DNA of 34,937 bases from Phycisphaerae bacterium (GCA_030448225.1 JAUJNJ010000014.1:1-34937), one strand, 5' to 3'; positions 1-9,420 are shown, numbered from the stretch's first letter. The notes: a model not told the origin generated them from the letters alone. A program made the numbers and translations.

Positions 1-79
1 CGGCCGCCACCTCGCGGATGATGTGGATGCTCTCGGCCTCGAGCTGCTTCAGGTGTGTCAGGTGGTAGCTGCTGGTCAT
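1..79 (-). CDS. cysD: Sulfate adenylyltransferase subunit 2 (CysD), N-terminal fragment
   Basis: Only the first 26 codons lie in the window; the gene runs off the left edge. The reverse strand from the ATG at 79 reads [20 protein letters not shown] and continues IREVAA, which matches the strongly conserved CysD N-terminus ([21 protein letters not shown] in enterobacteria). A good ribosome binding site (AGAAGG) lies about 6 bases upstream. CysD is the ATP pyrophosphatase subunit that, with the GTPase CysN, makes adenosine 5'-phosphosulfate from ATP and sulfate in cytoplasmic sulfate assimilation. The PP-loop and everything downstream are outside the window, so integrity and the cysN partner cannot be judged. 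Confidence 0.85.
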   Translation of the reverse strand, partial: [26 protein letters not shown]

Positions 80-323
80 CGATTCCTTCTCTCGCCGGGC
101 GCCCGCCGCCGCGACTGCCCGCAGACTACAGGGTGAAAGCGGGTGTTCGCAAGCGGTGCGGGCCCGGCGGCGCCTCACCCGATCCTATGCAGCCCGCCGG
201 GCATTCGGGGGAGCAGGACGAGGTGGTCGCCGCGACGGGCGTGCCCGCCCGTCCGTACGGGAGCGGGCAACGGCGAGGCGGGCGGATCGCGGCGTCGCAC
301 CGATCGGGCCGCGCGTGACGGCC

Positions 324-2416
324 TCAGTCCGGCGTCTTCGGCGAGTCGGGCGCGGCGACGTCGCCGGCGGGCTCCTGCTCCTGCCGCTTCGTGTTCATCA
401 CGACGAGCGTGCCGGCGGCCACGTCGCCGGCGCGCTGGCGGAGGGGGGAGAAGAGGATCAGCAGGAGCGGGAAGAACGCCATGAACACGTCGATGATGCG
501 CAGCGCGTTGCGGATCAGCACCGCCGCGACCGACGGGCGCTCGCCGTCGAGGCCGATCACGCGCAGGCCGCAGCAGACCTTGCCGATCGACCGCCCGGCG
601 ACGAGTTCGCCGACGACCGTGTGGGCGAGGTAAAGCCCGGCCGCCGCGCCGAGGATCGCGAACTGCGACTGCGTCCACGACTCGGCCGGGGCCGCCGGGT
701 CGCGGAACATCGGGTGCAGCGACAGCAGGCCCAGCGCCAGCAGCAGCGGCGACAAATCGATCGCGCCGGCGGCGAACCGGCGGCCGACGGGCGCGAGGTG
801 CAGCGCGTCGGGGCGGAGCGCGACGTCGCGCATCTCCCGCCGCCGGTGGATCGAGGCGACGATCGTGAAGATCAGCGCGATCGTGACGGCCGGCTCGAGC
901 CACCGCGCGATCGCCGGCAGCACGACCGGCGGCGGCAGCAGCACGGCCGCCGGCGCACCGGCAGCCTCCGCCTTCAGCGGGGCGTACGACTGCTCGACGA
1001 GCTTGCCGTCGGCGTACGACAGCACGCGGACCCGCCCCGCCGCGTAGGCGACGGCCGTGTCCGGGCCCGGCACGTCGGCCGCCGCGGGCAGGTCGACGCG
1101 CCGCGGGCCCGCCGGCTCGATCCAGTAGAGCGCCGCCCTCGGCTGCTCCGCCGCGACCCACACGACGGGCCGCGGCGTGCCGGCGATCAGCTTCAGGGCC
1201 GCCACGTCGAAGTCCGGCTCGAGCGCGGCGATCGGCAGCCAGCGGCTGTCGCCGACCGTGCCGGCGAGGCGGACCACCCGCACCGACCGCGGCCCAGCGC
1301 GGAACGCGACGAACGGCGCGCGCTCGACGAACGAGAGCGACACCGCCTGCGGGTCGGCCGGCACCTCGGCGGGCAGGTCGGCGACGCGCGACCAGCCGCC
1401 CGCGCCCAGGACGAACAGCCCGAGCGGCCGCGCGGGTGCGGTCGAGGGCGAGGGCGAGGGCGCGGCGCCCGCCGAGGGCCCTGTGGTTGTCGCGGATGGA
1501 CCGACGCGAAGCGCCGCTGCCGTCGCGGGCACGTCCGCTGTGACGGCGGCGGCGGGTCGAGTCGCGGCGGGCTGCGTCACCGCCCGTTCGACCGCCGTCT
1601 CGTCCACGGCGGGCGCGGTCGTCGCCCGCGTGGCGGCGGCCGTTTCCGGCGACGGCGCGATCGTCGTCGACGACCTCGGCGGAGCGAAAGGAACGGCCCC
1701 TGCAGACGTCGCCGGAGACGTCGCCGGCGCAGTCGCGACGGCGCCGGGGCGGGTGGACGGCGTCGCCGCGGGCGCGGTCGTGGCGGGCGCGGTCGTGGCG
1801 GGCGCGGTCGTGGCGGGACGGGTCGCTGCGTTCGCGTCGGTGCCCGCCGGCGCGGAGGCGGGCGGGGCGCCGCCGGCGGGTGGCGGGCCGCCGATCGCCC
1901 AGAGGGATTGGCCGTCGCCGCCGAACGCGAGGATCGCCGCCCCGCCGGGCAGCGGGCGGCCGGTCGCGAGCGTGTCCTCGGAGACTAGCGTCCAGTTGCC
2001 CGGCGATTCCAGCACGGCGAGTTGCCCGCCGCGGCTGCCCATCGCGACGAGGTCGGTGTCGATGGTGCCGCGCAGCTCCCAGCGGTCCTGCCCCGCCAGC
2101 CGGCGGTACAGGAGCGTGAGGCGCTCGCCCGCCTTGCCGCCGGGCGCGTCGTCGACGCGGGCGACCCAGAACTGCTCGTCGGTCCCGTGCGCCCGCAGCG
2201 GCCGCCGCGCGCGCCCGCCGGCTTCGCCGCGTCCGCCGGCTTGCCCCGGCCGCCGCCTTCGCCGCGTCCGCCGCGTCCGCCGCGTCCGCCGGCTTTGCCG
2301 CGTCCGTCGGATCGCCGCGTCGGCCCCGTCGCCGCGTCGGCCCGCGCAGCGCGCGCGCCGCGGGGGCGGCGGCGGCGAGGAGGACGCGCGAGCAGGACGC
2401 GGAGCGGGTGGGTCAT
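324..2416 (-). CDS. RDD-family membrane protein with Ala/Thr/Pro-rich linker (frameshifted near N-terminus)
   Basis: Reads MTHPLRVLLA at 2416, probably a signal peptide, then passes through a low-complexity stretch (2180-2400) of 9-base repeats where the frame is lost. A continuous frame carries HGTDEQFWVARVDD through to the stop at 324. Order: beta-rich extracytoplasmic segment, a long Ala/Thr/Pro linker with three exact 15-base repeats encoding TTAPA (1771-1815), a second beta-rich, propeller-like segment, a membrane helix (AVTIALIFTIVASI), then a C-terminal RDD domain (about 340-830) with its Arg near the start (APVGRRFAAGAIDL) and the GRSIGKVCCGLRVIG motif. RDD domains are small membrane modules proposed to act in transport; the substrate is unknown. 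Its ATG overlaps the stop of the upstream lipoprotein gene (ATGA), so the two are probably translated together. The family call is firm; exact N-terminal sequence is not. Confidence 0.72.
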
Positions 2417-3330
2417 TCTTCGGCGCCCTCGTCGATCTGGATCACGTTGGCCACGCCCTCGCGCCCCTCGGGCGGGAAGGCGATCCCCGCCGGGTGGGCC
2501 GGCCGTCGCGGTCGAGCGTCACGTCGTCGAGCGCGAGCCACATGCTCGTGCCGGTGTCGGGGAAGAACAGGCGGTAGTCGGTCGCCACGATGGCCGCCCG
2601 CCCTCGGGCGTGTCGTCGCCGGTGTCGACCGGCTCGTGCTTGGAGAGGAACGCCCGCAGCACGACGCCCGTTCTCGTCGAACAGCAGCACGAGCTCGGGC
2701 AGGAACGTCTCGTGGTCGTACCAGACCTCGCTGCGCCCAGCGGCCGACCCCCCAGCGCGTTCCAGACGAACATGTAGGCGCGCGGCGGTCGGGCTGAACC
2801 GCATCGTCGGCACGGGGGGCTGGAGGAAGTTCGTGTCGACGAGGCCGACGCCGAGCACCTCCAGCACGAGGTCGGGCCGGATCGGCATGAGCTCTTTCAG
2901 CGCCTCACGGACCTGCGGCTTGTAGAGGTTCTCGTACCGCCCCCACCACATCGTGTCGGCCTCGGGGACGAGCGTGAACCAGTACCGGTCGTTCGTGCCC
3001 ATCTCGAACAGCGTCATCCCCGGCCGCACGCCCTTCAGCACGAACCCGCGCGTGCGCTTGTAGAGCAGCGCCGTCGCCGACGACCGTGTTCTTGGCGCGC
3101 CCGGACTGGCGGTCGACGATCGGCCTCGAACTGGTGGCGGGCCCAGAGGGTGGGGATCTTCTCGTTGTTCGCGTTGATCCGCGTGACGACCTGCTCGAAC
3201 GGCTCGGTCGGCCCGTAGTACGGCTTGACCCGCCCGCCCCGCCGCCGACGGCGCGGTTGGAGCCGCGGCAGCCCGCCAGGAGCGGGACGGCGGCGGTGGC
3301 GACGAAGATCGTGAGGAGCAGGTGTTTCAT
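2413..3330 (-). CDS. Putative lipoprotein, LolA-like fold (multiple frameshifts)
   Basis: The ATG at 3330 starts a lipoprotein signal peptide (MKHLLLTIFVATAAVPLLAG then Cys), followed by pieces in different frames that assemble into one plausible protein: KPYYGPTEPFEQVVTRINAN, TLWARHQFEA, IVDRQSGRAKNTVVGDGA, a long piece from VLKGVRPGMTLFEMG through WWGRYE and RPDLVLEVLGVG to EVWYDHETFLPELVLLFDEN, then VVLRAFLSKHEPVDTGDD, ATDYRLFFPDTGTSMWLALD and a tail ending IQIDEGAEE and TGA. The beta-rich pattern and planctomycete context suggest a LolA-like outer-membrane-lipoprotein fold; this is inference. At least six frame changes are needed, which I read as sequence errors because every piece is still well formed. 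The stop overlaps the start of the RDD gene (ATGA). Confidence 0.62.
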
Positions 3331-3591
3331 GTCCGTGCAGCGCGCGGCGGGCGAAAACCGTTCAGACCGCGCCCCAACGCCGGTAGAGCGGATGAGGAAG
3401 TCGCCCGCGAGGGCGGCCGCCTTCTCACGCGCGTTGCCGTCAAGCGGATGAAGCCTCGGACGACCGGCCGTGGCAACTGCGGGCAGGGTCCACGGTCATC
3501 GTAGCCCGCCGGCGTCACTCGCGTCGGGCCGAATGTCGCCGTCGTCGGCGGACGGCCATTCGCCGGTTTTGGTCAGCGCCGGTCGGCGGTT

Positions 3592-4121
3592 CTACAGCGT
3601 CTCGTTCAGGATCTCGCCGAGTTGCTGGCTCACCTCGGCGACGCGGGACTCGTCAGAGCTTCGGGTCGACGAGGTCGAGGCGGTCCTCGCGACTCCTTGA
3701 GCCGCACGACCCACACGTCGTGCCCTCCTACGCGCCGCGTCTCCTCGTACACGATCATGCGCTTGCGCATCAGGACGAGGGCGAGCACGAACCGGAAGTT
3801 GAGCTTCGCCTCGTCCGTCGCGTCGGCGAGGCGCTCGAAGAGCGTGCAGAGCACCTCGTCGTCGACGAACAGCTTCTTCTTCTGCTCCGGCCGGGGCATC
3901 ACGGCCTGCCAGTACGCGAGCAGCCCGGCCCGGTCGAACGCCTCCCACGCCTCGGCGGCGACGTCGACGCGCTCGAGCCCCGCCTCCGTCTCCCGCACGG
4001 CGGCGACGAACTTCTCCCCCGGCGCGATCGCCCGCCCGGACACCGAGCAGGCCCCGCCCGGCTTCGGCACCTCGAGCCCCCCGCCCGGCTTCGGCGACTT
4101 CGACGGCGCGGCCATGCTCAT
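3592..4121 (-). CDS. Planctomycete-type conserved hypothetical protein (two frameshifts near C-terminus)
   Basis: The start at 4121 (MSMAAPSKSPKPGGG) has GGAGG about 10 bases upstream. The protein has a Pro/Gly-rich head, then CSVSGRAIAPGEKFVAAVRE, which looks like the start of a one-Cys zinc-ribbon-like segment, and a helical body containing RPEQKKKLFVDDEVLCTLFE and FRFVLALVLMRKRMIVYEET. Near 3695 the frame shifts: the expected continuation REDRLDLVDPKL lies in a second frame and DESRVAEVSQQLGEILNETL in a third, ending at 3592. Two small indels therefore separate an otherwise coherent protein of about 175 residues. I know no function for it; the pattern resembles a hypothetical family I associate with Planctomycetota. 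No membrane segments are seen, so it is probably cytoplasmic. Confidence 0.68.
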
Positions 4122-4572
4122 GCGTGTGGGTCCTCCATCCGGGGCGACTATACCCGTAAAGCGCGCGAGGTCACACCTCGCGCGCGGGCGGGCCGAGGCG
4201 GGCGTTCTAATCGGACCGCCTCGGCTGCGGGCGGAATCGGAGTCGAACGCCACGACGCCGAGACGCCAAGATGAGGAAGAGGGGAAGACCCAATACAGCG
4301 TTGGGTTGATCGATCCGTGCGATCTCGCGCACGTTTCAGCAGGCTTGGGAATCGAACGTCGGGAGAGGGACGAGCGGTAGATAGGCTACCCGCTCACTCG
4401 CATCTCCCTTTTAGCCGCAGGCCCGAAGGGCTCGCTGTCACTTCATGCGGACAGGCTTGAAGCGCGTGCCCGGCGCCTGTCGTCGCGGCCCGCTTGCCGG
4501 TGGAGACCGGCGCGAGCCGAAGCGACCTCGCATCCGTGCCGACGGCAAAGTGGGGGACACGCGGCGCCGGCC
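4122..4572. other. Intergenic stretch, no gene found
   Basis: This 450-base gap between two minus-strand genes shows no frame with convincing protein character. It holds a short run of C-GCCACGACGCCGAGACGCC type around 4248-4275, which resembles one arm of an intergenic repeat, and a small hairpin, GAGCGGTAG / CTACCCGCTC with one bulge (4372-4395), without a T-run on either strand. A purine-rich patch lies at 4270-4290. I cannot assign a function. Confidence 0.5.
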
Positions 4573-4818
4573 TCACGAAACGACGAACGTGCGCGACGAC
4601 GTCCCGCCCTGGCCGACGGCGAAGCGGACGCCCTTGCCGCAGCGGGGGCAGCGGCCGCGGTACTCGGTGTCGGTCGGCTTGCGGTAGATCCGCTGGTAGG
4701 CCCCGCAGCAGGCAAAGTGGACGCCGAGGTACGGCCGCCCCGCCGCCGCCGGCGGCCCGGCGGGCGCGGGCGGCGTGGTGGAGAGGTCGAGCTTGTAGTC
4801 GCGCGGGTCGGCGGGCAT
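4573..4818 (-). CDS. Small zinc-ribbon protein, planctomycete-type hypothetical
   Basis: About 81 residues from MPADPRDYKLDL. After a Pro/Ala-rich linker the core reads RPYLGVHFACCGAYQRIYR, then RGRCPRCGKGVRFAVGQGG and TSSRTFVVS at the end. The Cys-Cys pair and the CPRCGK knuckle are a compact four-cysteine zinc ribbon. I have seen this GVHF-CC-YQRIYR arrangement as a short conserved hypothetical in Planctomycetota; no function is known to me. An in-frame ATG 30 bases further upstream (4848) would add ten residues, but the shorter start gives a natural N-terminus. It stands alone between two gaps and is likely a soluble cytoplasmic protein. Confidence 0.72.
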   Translation of the reverse strand: MPADPRDYKLDLSTTPPAPAGPPAAAGRPYLGVHFACCGAYQRIYRKPTDTEYRGRCPRCGKGVRFAVGQGGTSSRTFVVS

Positions 4819-5019
4819 GGCGTACCTGGATCTTCGGCAAAACGCCATCGATCGAAACAGGCGGGGGGACGAGGAGCGGACGGCAGATCGCGCCGAATCC
4901 GGCGGGTCGGCCGTGCGGCAACTGCCGTCCTTTCCGGTCTCGTCTTCACCCGTGAGATCTATGGCTACGCTCGAGGTTTCTTCTACGTTCGCAATCTTCG
5001 TAAAGACGGGTCGAACCCC

Positions 5020-5646
5020 TCAGTGGGCGGCGGTGTTCTGGTTCCAGCTGGCGGGGCTGACCCCCATGACGACCTCCACCGAGTGGGGGGGCCTCTCGCC
5101 GGGCGCGCGCTCGATCGCGTCGCGCTCGGCGGGGTCGGGGACGTCGGGGAGGTTGGCCTTCACGTTGTAGACGGCGCACCGCACCGTCGCGACGGCGAGG
5201 TCGGCGCAGACGGCGAGGTCGGACAGCAGGAAGCGGTTCACCTTCGTCGCCACCCGCTCGCACAGTTCCAGAACCGCCAGGGCCGCCGCGCCCATCGCCT
5301 GCGGCGTGCGGATCGAGGCGACGAGGGCGGCGGCGAAGTCGGTGCGCCGCTCCGGCGAGTCGGCCGGCAGCTTGCGGGCGGCCGTCAGGGCGGCGTAGGC
5401 GCGCTGGTCTTCCTCCATGAGTCCGAGCATCAACTCGCGGGCGCGGGTCAGTTCCGCCAGCACGGTCTTCAGCTCGTCCTGGTGCGCCTCGAGGCCCTTC
5501 TTGCCGACGCTGTAGTTCAGCACCATCTCCCCCATCGACGCCGCCAGCGCGCCGACGAGCGCGCTCACGCTGCCGCCGCCCGGGGCGGGTTGCCGCGCGG
5601 CCGCGGCGTCGAGGAAGGAGCCGATGGGGGTGGTGCGATCGTGCAT
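5020..5646 (-). CDS. fchA: Cyclodeaminase/cyclohydrolase family protein (FTCD C-terminal-like)
   Basis: A complete 208-residue protein of the formiminotransferase-cyclodeaminase C-terminal family (PF04961). The N-terminus SFLDAAAARQPAPGGGSVSA with GALAASMGEMVLNYSVGKK is the family hallmark (PAPGGGS glycine-rich loop followed by an Ala-rich helix), and the rest is the expected all-helical bundle including VNRFLLSDLAVCADLA and AVYNVKANLPDV. Members either deaminate 5-formiminotetrahydrofolate or, as stand-alone FchA, hydrolyse methenyltetrahydrofolate; the stand-alone length fits FchA or an uncharacterised relative. It acts in cytoplasmic one-carbon folate metabolism. The gene ends 69 bases before the M16 protease gene in the same direction is reached upstream (its stop is at 5716), so co-transcription is possible. 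There is no obvious ribosome binding site before the ATG. The symbol is a suggestion only. Confidence 0.85.
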   Translation of the reverse strand: MHDRTTPIGSFLDAAAARQPAPGGGSVSALVGALAASMGEMVLNYSVGKKGLEAHQDELKTVLAELTRARELMLGLMEEDQRAYAALTAARKLPADSPERRTDFAAALVASIRTPQAMGAAALAVLELCERVATKVNRFLLSDLAVCADLAVATVRCAVYNVKANLPDVPDPAERDAIERAPGERPPHSVEVVMGVSPASWNQNTAAH

Positions 5647-5715
5647 GAGAGGGGGAAAACCGGCTCAGCGGACCATGTCGTTGAACTGGGATGTAGACGT
5701 TCGGGAGCTCCGTCA

Positions 5716-8685
5716 TCACGGTGCGCCGGCGGCGTCGTGCTGGACGCCGCGGGGCGTGAGGTCGACCGGCGGGAACGTGCCGTACTCGCGCCGGCCGGGC
5801 TTCACGGCCACGTTTTCCGGCGCGGGCGTGCTGACGGTGACGACGCACTTGGTGAGCCGGCGGCGGGCGACGCTCCGCACGTCGTCGAGGCTCACCTTGC
5901 GCACGTTGTCGGCGAACTTCTCGTGGTAGTCGTACCCCAGCCCGTTCAACTCGTCGAGCGCGGCGGCGGTCGCCTGCTCCGAGGGCGTCTCGTTCTCCAT
6001 CGCCTCGCTGACGACCGCCAGTTCCTTCGAGCGCATGAACCAGTCCTCGTTCACGTCGGCCGGCGTCCCCTGCACGCGGGCGATGTTCTCGAGGATCACG
6101 TCCACCACCTCGTTCACCTTGTCCGGGTCGCAGCCGGCGTAGACGAAGAACGAGCCGGGCATCGCCTCGCTGCGGCCGGGCGCGTGCTGGGCGTGCACGA
6201 CGTAGACCAGCCCGCGGCCGCGGAGGATCTCGAAAAGGTAGCCGGTCGGGTAGCCGTAGCCGCTCGTCATCGTGTCCACGACGGCCAGCGGGTAGTTCGC
6301 CGGGTCGCCGATGACGCTGTCCGACTCGTAGCCGATCACGACGCCGGCCAGCGGCTGCTCGGTCTTCTGCACCTCGACGCGCGTCACCTCGACCGACGCC
6401 TTGCCGCCGGTGGCGGCCGGCGCGTCCACCCCGGCGGGCGGCGTGTCGGCGACCGGGGGCTTGGCGAGGCGGCCGAAGTGCTTCTGCGCCAGCGCGCGTG
6501 CCGCCTCGACGTCGACGTCGCCGTAGATCGCCAGCACCCGCCGGGCGCCCAGGACCGTCTGCCCGTACCACTGGCGGATCTGCTCGGGCGTGAACGCGGC
6601 GACGTTCTCCTTCGTCCCGATCGTCACGAACTGGTACGGCGACTTCTTCGGGCCGTAGAACTCCCGCTTGAAGAACCGGAACGCCTGCGACGTCCAGTCC
6701 GCGTCCTGCCCCTCGATGCCGGCGAGCGTGCGCTTCTTCATCGGCTCGACCTCGGCCGGCGGGAAGCTCGCGTTGTTCACGACGTCGGCGTAGACCTCGA
6801 TCGCCTTGTCGAGATCCTCCTTCAGGCACGTCGCGTTCCAGGACCAACTGTTGTTGCCGCACGAGGTGTCGAGGTCGCCGCCGATCGAGTCGAAGAACTC
6901 GGCGATCTGCTGGGCGGTGCGGGTCTTCGTGCCGCGCGGCGCGAGCTCCATCGCGAGGTTGCCGATGCCGTTGGTCTTCGCGTCCTCGGCCGTCAGGCCG
7001 CCGAGGCTGTACATGTTGATCGCGACGAGCGGCGTGGTGCTGATGCGCTTCACGAGCAGGATCGTGCCGTCGTCGAGGACGGCGCGGGCCACCTTCGACT
7101 CCGGGTTCTCCTGCACCGGGCGGGTCGTCGGGGCGGCGCTGCGGATGAGGTCCTCGGCCTTGGGCAGGCCGGCGGCGCCGACGAACTCCGACGGCAGCAT
7201 CACGGTCGTGAGGAGCCGGTTGCGGTCGAAGTACCGCCGTGCCACGTCCTGCACCTGGGCGGCGGTCACCTTGGCGATGCGCTCGACGTAGCGGTCGCTG
7301 AAGTGCGGGTCGCCGGTGGCGAGGAAATCCTCGGCCAGCGCCGAGCCGATCTCCTCCGACGTCTGCAGGCGCTTCACGCGGGCGGCCCGCACGAGGGTCT
7401 TGGCGCGTTCGAGCCGGGCGGCGTCGACGGGCTTGGCCTTGATGGCCTCGAGCAGTTCGAGGGTGGCGTCGGTGGCGGGCTCGATCTTGTCCGCGTCGAG
7501 CGAGAGGTCGACGGTGAACGTGCCGTCGACGTAGCTCGGCGTGTCGCTCGCGACGCCGACCGAGGTGACGAGCTGGCGCTTGTCGCGCAGCTCCTCGACG
7601 AGGATCGAGCAGTCGCCGCCGCCGAGGACCTGGGCGAGCAGGTCGAGCGCGTAGCGGTCGGGGTGGTTGAGCGGGATCGACGGGAAGCCGATCTCCAGCC
7701 GCGCCTGACCGAGCTTCGGGAACGTGCCGACGACGGTGCGCGGCGCGAGCACCGGCGGCTCGGCGGGGATCTCGTGCGAGAACTCGCGGCCGGGCGGGAC
7801 GTCGTTCGCCCACTTGCGCACGGCGGCTAACATCTGTTCCGGGTCGAGGTCGCCGGTCACGGAGAAGAGCATGTTCTGCGGCTGGTAGGCGAGCTTGTAG
7901 TAGCTGTAGACGTCGTCGCGGCTGAGGCCCTGAATCACCTCCTGGTAGCCGATGACCGGCACGCGGGTCGGGCTGACGTGGTAGCGGTTGGCGTTGGCGA
8001 GGTAGTAGAACTGCCGGTCCGGCTCGCCCTTGCCCATCTCCAGTTCGCGCTGCACGACCTCGTACTCCCGGCGGTACTCCGGCTCGGTGATCTTCGCGCC
8101 GAAGACCCACCCGGCGACGAGGTCGACCGCGTCGGCCATGCGGGCCGGCGTGGTGTTGACGTAGTACGCGGTGTGGTCGTTCGTGGTGTAGGCGTTGGAG
8201 TTGTTGCCGAGCGACTGGAGCAGGTCGCGGTTCTGCTGCTCGGTGCGGCGCTCAGTCGTGCCGCCGGCGACGAGGTGCTCGAGCAGGTGGCTCAGCCCCC
8301 CGCCGAGCCACGGCCCCTCGTAGACGCCGCCGGTCTTCGCGTAGGCGCGGACCGAGACGACGGGCGAGCTGACGCGCTTGACGATCACGACCAGCCCGTT
8401 CTTCAGGACCGACACGATCTCGTCGCGCCCGCTGACGATGCGGTGGTTCTCCGCGCCGTACGCCGGCCGCGCGGCCTCGCCGGCCGCCGCCGGAGCGGTT
8501 GCCGCCGGCCCGGGGGTCGGCGCGGCGTCGACCACCGCCGCGCCGTTCGCCGGCGCGGAAGCCGAAGATGAGGCCGCGGCCGGCGCGGGCGGAGCCGACG
8601 TCTGCGCGGTCTCGGTGCCCGGGCCGGCGCAGCCGATCAACAGGGTCGCCGCGCACAGCAGCGCGGCCAGGGGCGCGGTTCGCAT
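5716..8685 (-). CDS. M16-family (insulinase/pitrilysin-like) zinc metalloprotease lipoprotein, 989 aa
   Basis: Intact 989-residue protein. It starts with a lipoprotein signal peptide (lipobox LIGC, Cys19), then an Ala/Pro/Ser-rich linker to about residue 75. Two M16 units follow. The first has the inverted zinc motif HLLEH at 133-137 and the third ligand in VVQREL near residue 213. The second, from about residue 530, has NLAMEL at the equivalent place (GIGNLAMELAPRGTKTRT) and lacks the HxxEH motif, so it is the inactive half that closes the clamshell, as in known single-chain M16 enzymes. The C-terminal region keeps the usual GYGYPTGYLFEILRGRGLVY segment. It should degrade peptides on the periplasmic side of a membrane. 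AAGGGA lies about 10 bases before the ATG. The next gene upstream, a response regulator, begins 57 bases away on the same strand. Confidence 0.93.
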   Translation of the reverse strand: MRTAPLAALLCAATLLIGCAGPGTETAQTSAPPAPAAASSSASAPANGAAVVDAAPTPGPAATAPAAAGEAARPAYGAENHRIVSGRDEIVSVLKNGLVVIVKRVSSPVVSVRAYAKTGGVYEGPWLGGGLSHLLEHLVAGGTTERRTEQQNRDLLQSLGNNSNAYTTNDHTAYYVNTTPARMADAVDLVAGWVFGAKITEPEYRREYEVVQRELEMGKGEPDRQFYYLANANRYHVSPTRVPVIGYQEVIQGLSRDDVYSYYKLAYQPQNMLFSVTGDLDPEQMLAAVRKWANDVPPGREFSHEIPAEPPVLAPRTVVGTFPKLGQARLEIGFPSIPLNHPDRYALDLLAQVLGGGDCSILVEELRDKRQLVTSVGVASDTPSYVDGTFTVDLSLDADKIEPATDATLELLEAIKAKPVDAARLERAKTLVRAARVKRLQTSEEIGSALAEDFLATGDPHFSDRYVERIAKVTAAQVQDVARRYFDRNRLLTTVMLPSEFVGAAGLPKAEDLIRSAAPTTRPVQENPESKVARAVLDDGTILLVKRISTTPLVAINMYSLGGLTAEDAKTNGIGNLAMELAPRGTKTRTAQQIAEFFDSIGGDLDTSCGNNSWSWNATCLKEDLDKAIEVYADVVNNASFPPAEVEPMKKRTLAGIEGQDADWTSQAFRFFKREFYGPKKSPYQFVTIGTKENVAAFTPEQIRQWYGQTVLGARRVLAIYGDVDVEAARALAQKHFGRLAKPPVADTPPAGVDAPAATGGKASVEVTRVEVQKTEQPLAGVVIGYESDSVIGDPANYPLAVVDTMTSGYGYPTGYLFEILRGRGLVYVVHAQHAPGRSEAMPGSFFVYAGCDPDKVNEVVDVILENIARVQGTPADVNEDWFMRSKELAVVSEAMENETPSEQATAAALDELNGLGYDYHEKFADNVRKVSLDDVRSVARRRLTKCVVTVSTPAPENVAVKPGRREYGTFPPVDLTPRGVQHDAAGAP

Positions 8686-8742
8686 CGGTCGGTTCCCTTC
8701 GGTGTCGGTCGTGCGGGGGGCGTCGCGCCGGCGGCGGCCGCG

Positions 8743-9234
8743 CTACAGCACTTCCTCGTCCTGCTCCATCTCGTGCAGGTACGTCAGCGCGCGTTCGAGT
8801 TCGCTCTTGAGGTGCCGGACGCGCAGCAGGCTCTTGACGCGGGTCAGCAGTTCGAACTTGTTGACCGGCTTGCTGACGAAGTCGTCGGTGCCGCACTCGG
8901 TGGCGCGCTCGATGTCGCCGAGCTCGTTGAGGGCCGTCACCATCAGGACTTGGATGTCCTTCGTCTTCGGGTCGGCCTTGAGGCGTTTGCACACCTGGAA
9001 GCCGCTCATCTGCGGCATCATGATGTCGAGCAGGATGAGGTCCGGGTGGTGCTCCTCGACCTTCGCCAGCGCGTCGAGCCCGTCGACCGCGGTCGCGATC
9101 TTTACCGGCAGCGATTCGAGGAACGCCTGGAGCAGCTCGACGTTCTGCGGGTTGTCGTCGACGATCAGCACCGTCGACTGCGGGAGGAACGATTCGTTGT
9201 TCGGCGGCTGCGGCGTTGTCTGTGTTTCAGTCAT
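8743..9234 (-). CDS. Stand-alone response regulator (receiver domain plus C-terminal helix)
   Basis: 163 residues. After a 20-residue polar head, the receiver domain reads TVLIVDDNPQNVELL; the acidic pair is Asp26-Asp27, the phosphoacceptor Asp70 in LILLDIMMP, the switch Thr100 in VLMVTA and Lys122 in VSKPV. All five key residues are present, so it should accept phosphate from a histidine kinase. There is no output domain: the protein ends in a charged helix (RVRHLKSELERALTYLHEME) that could form a coiled coil. No kinase gene is nearby, so the partner is elsewhere. Such single-domain regulators usually work by protein-protein contact. The 269-base gap upstream contains an 82-nt inverted repeat. 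Confidence 0.93.
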   Translation of the reverse strand: MTETQTTPQPPNNESFLPQSTVLIVDDNPQNVELLQAFLESLPVKIATAVDGLDALAKVEEHHPDLILLDIMMPQMSGFQVCKRLKADPKTKDIQVLMVTALNELGDIERATECGTDDFVSKPVNKFELLTRVKSLLRVRHLKSELERALTYLHEMEQDEEVL

Positions 9235-9338
9235 GAGCGCTTAATCCAATGAAGACGCCCGACTTGCGGCGAGGTGGCGACTATAGGCCGCGGGGCGAAA
9301 CGTGTAAAGCCGGCGGACGGAGCGATCCCGCCGCGATC

Positions 9339-9420
9339 CGGTCATCCTGCGGTACTCCGAAGGATGTCCCGCGGTTCTCGCCAGAACTGCGGACGATCCT
9401 TTTCTCCGGTCAGGATGCCA
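9339..9420. repeat. 82-nt imperfect inverted repeat (CATCCTG family)
   Basis: The left arm begins GTCATCCTGCGGTACTCCGA and continues AGGATGTCCCGCGGTTCTCG; the right arm, read in reverse complement, begins TGGCATCCTGACCGGAGAAA and continues AGGATCGTCCGCAGTTCTGG. The two arms pair along nearly their whole length with a tiny loop, so the RNA or single-stranded DNA would form one long hairpin. It lies between the response regulator and the glutaredoxin gene, about 105 bases upstream of the response-regulator start. It looks like a short non-coding palindromic repeat of the REP/MITE kind; no target duplication is visible. Confidence 0.65.

Noticed and set aside
156..1988. A 610-codon plus-strand frame opposite the RDD gene
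   Set aside because: Arg/Gly/Ala-biased shadow of the minus-strand RDD protein; no conserved segment found.
4372..4395. Small hairpin GAGCGGTAG/CTACCCGCTC as a terminator
   Set aside because: No T-run on either strand, and it lies upstream rather than at the end of a gene, so a terminator call is not supported.
4717..7830. A very long plus-strand open frame (over 1000 codons) opposite the M16 protease and cyclodeaminase genes
   Set aside because: Its protein is a run of Arg, Ala, His and Gly-rich sequence with no family motif, the usual antisense image of a GC-rich gene. The minus-strand genes have clear motifs.
4946..8110. A 1054-codon minus-strand frame overlapping the M16 gene in another frame
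   Set aside because: Arg/Pro-rich out-of-frame image; the M16 frame has signal peptide, HxxEH and a proper start.
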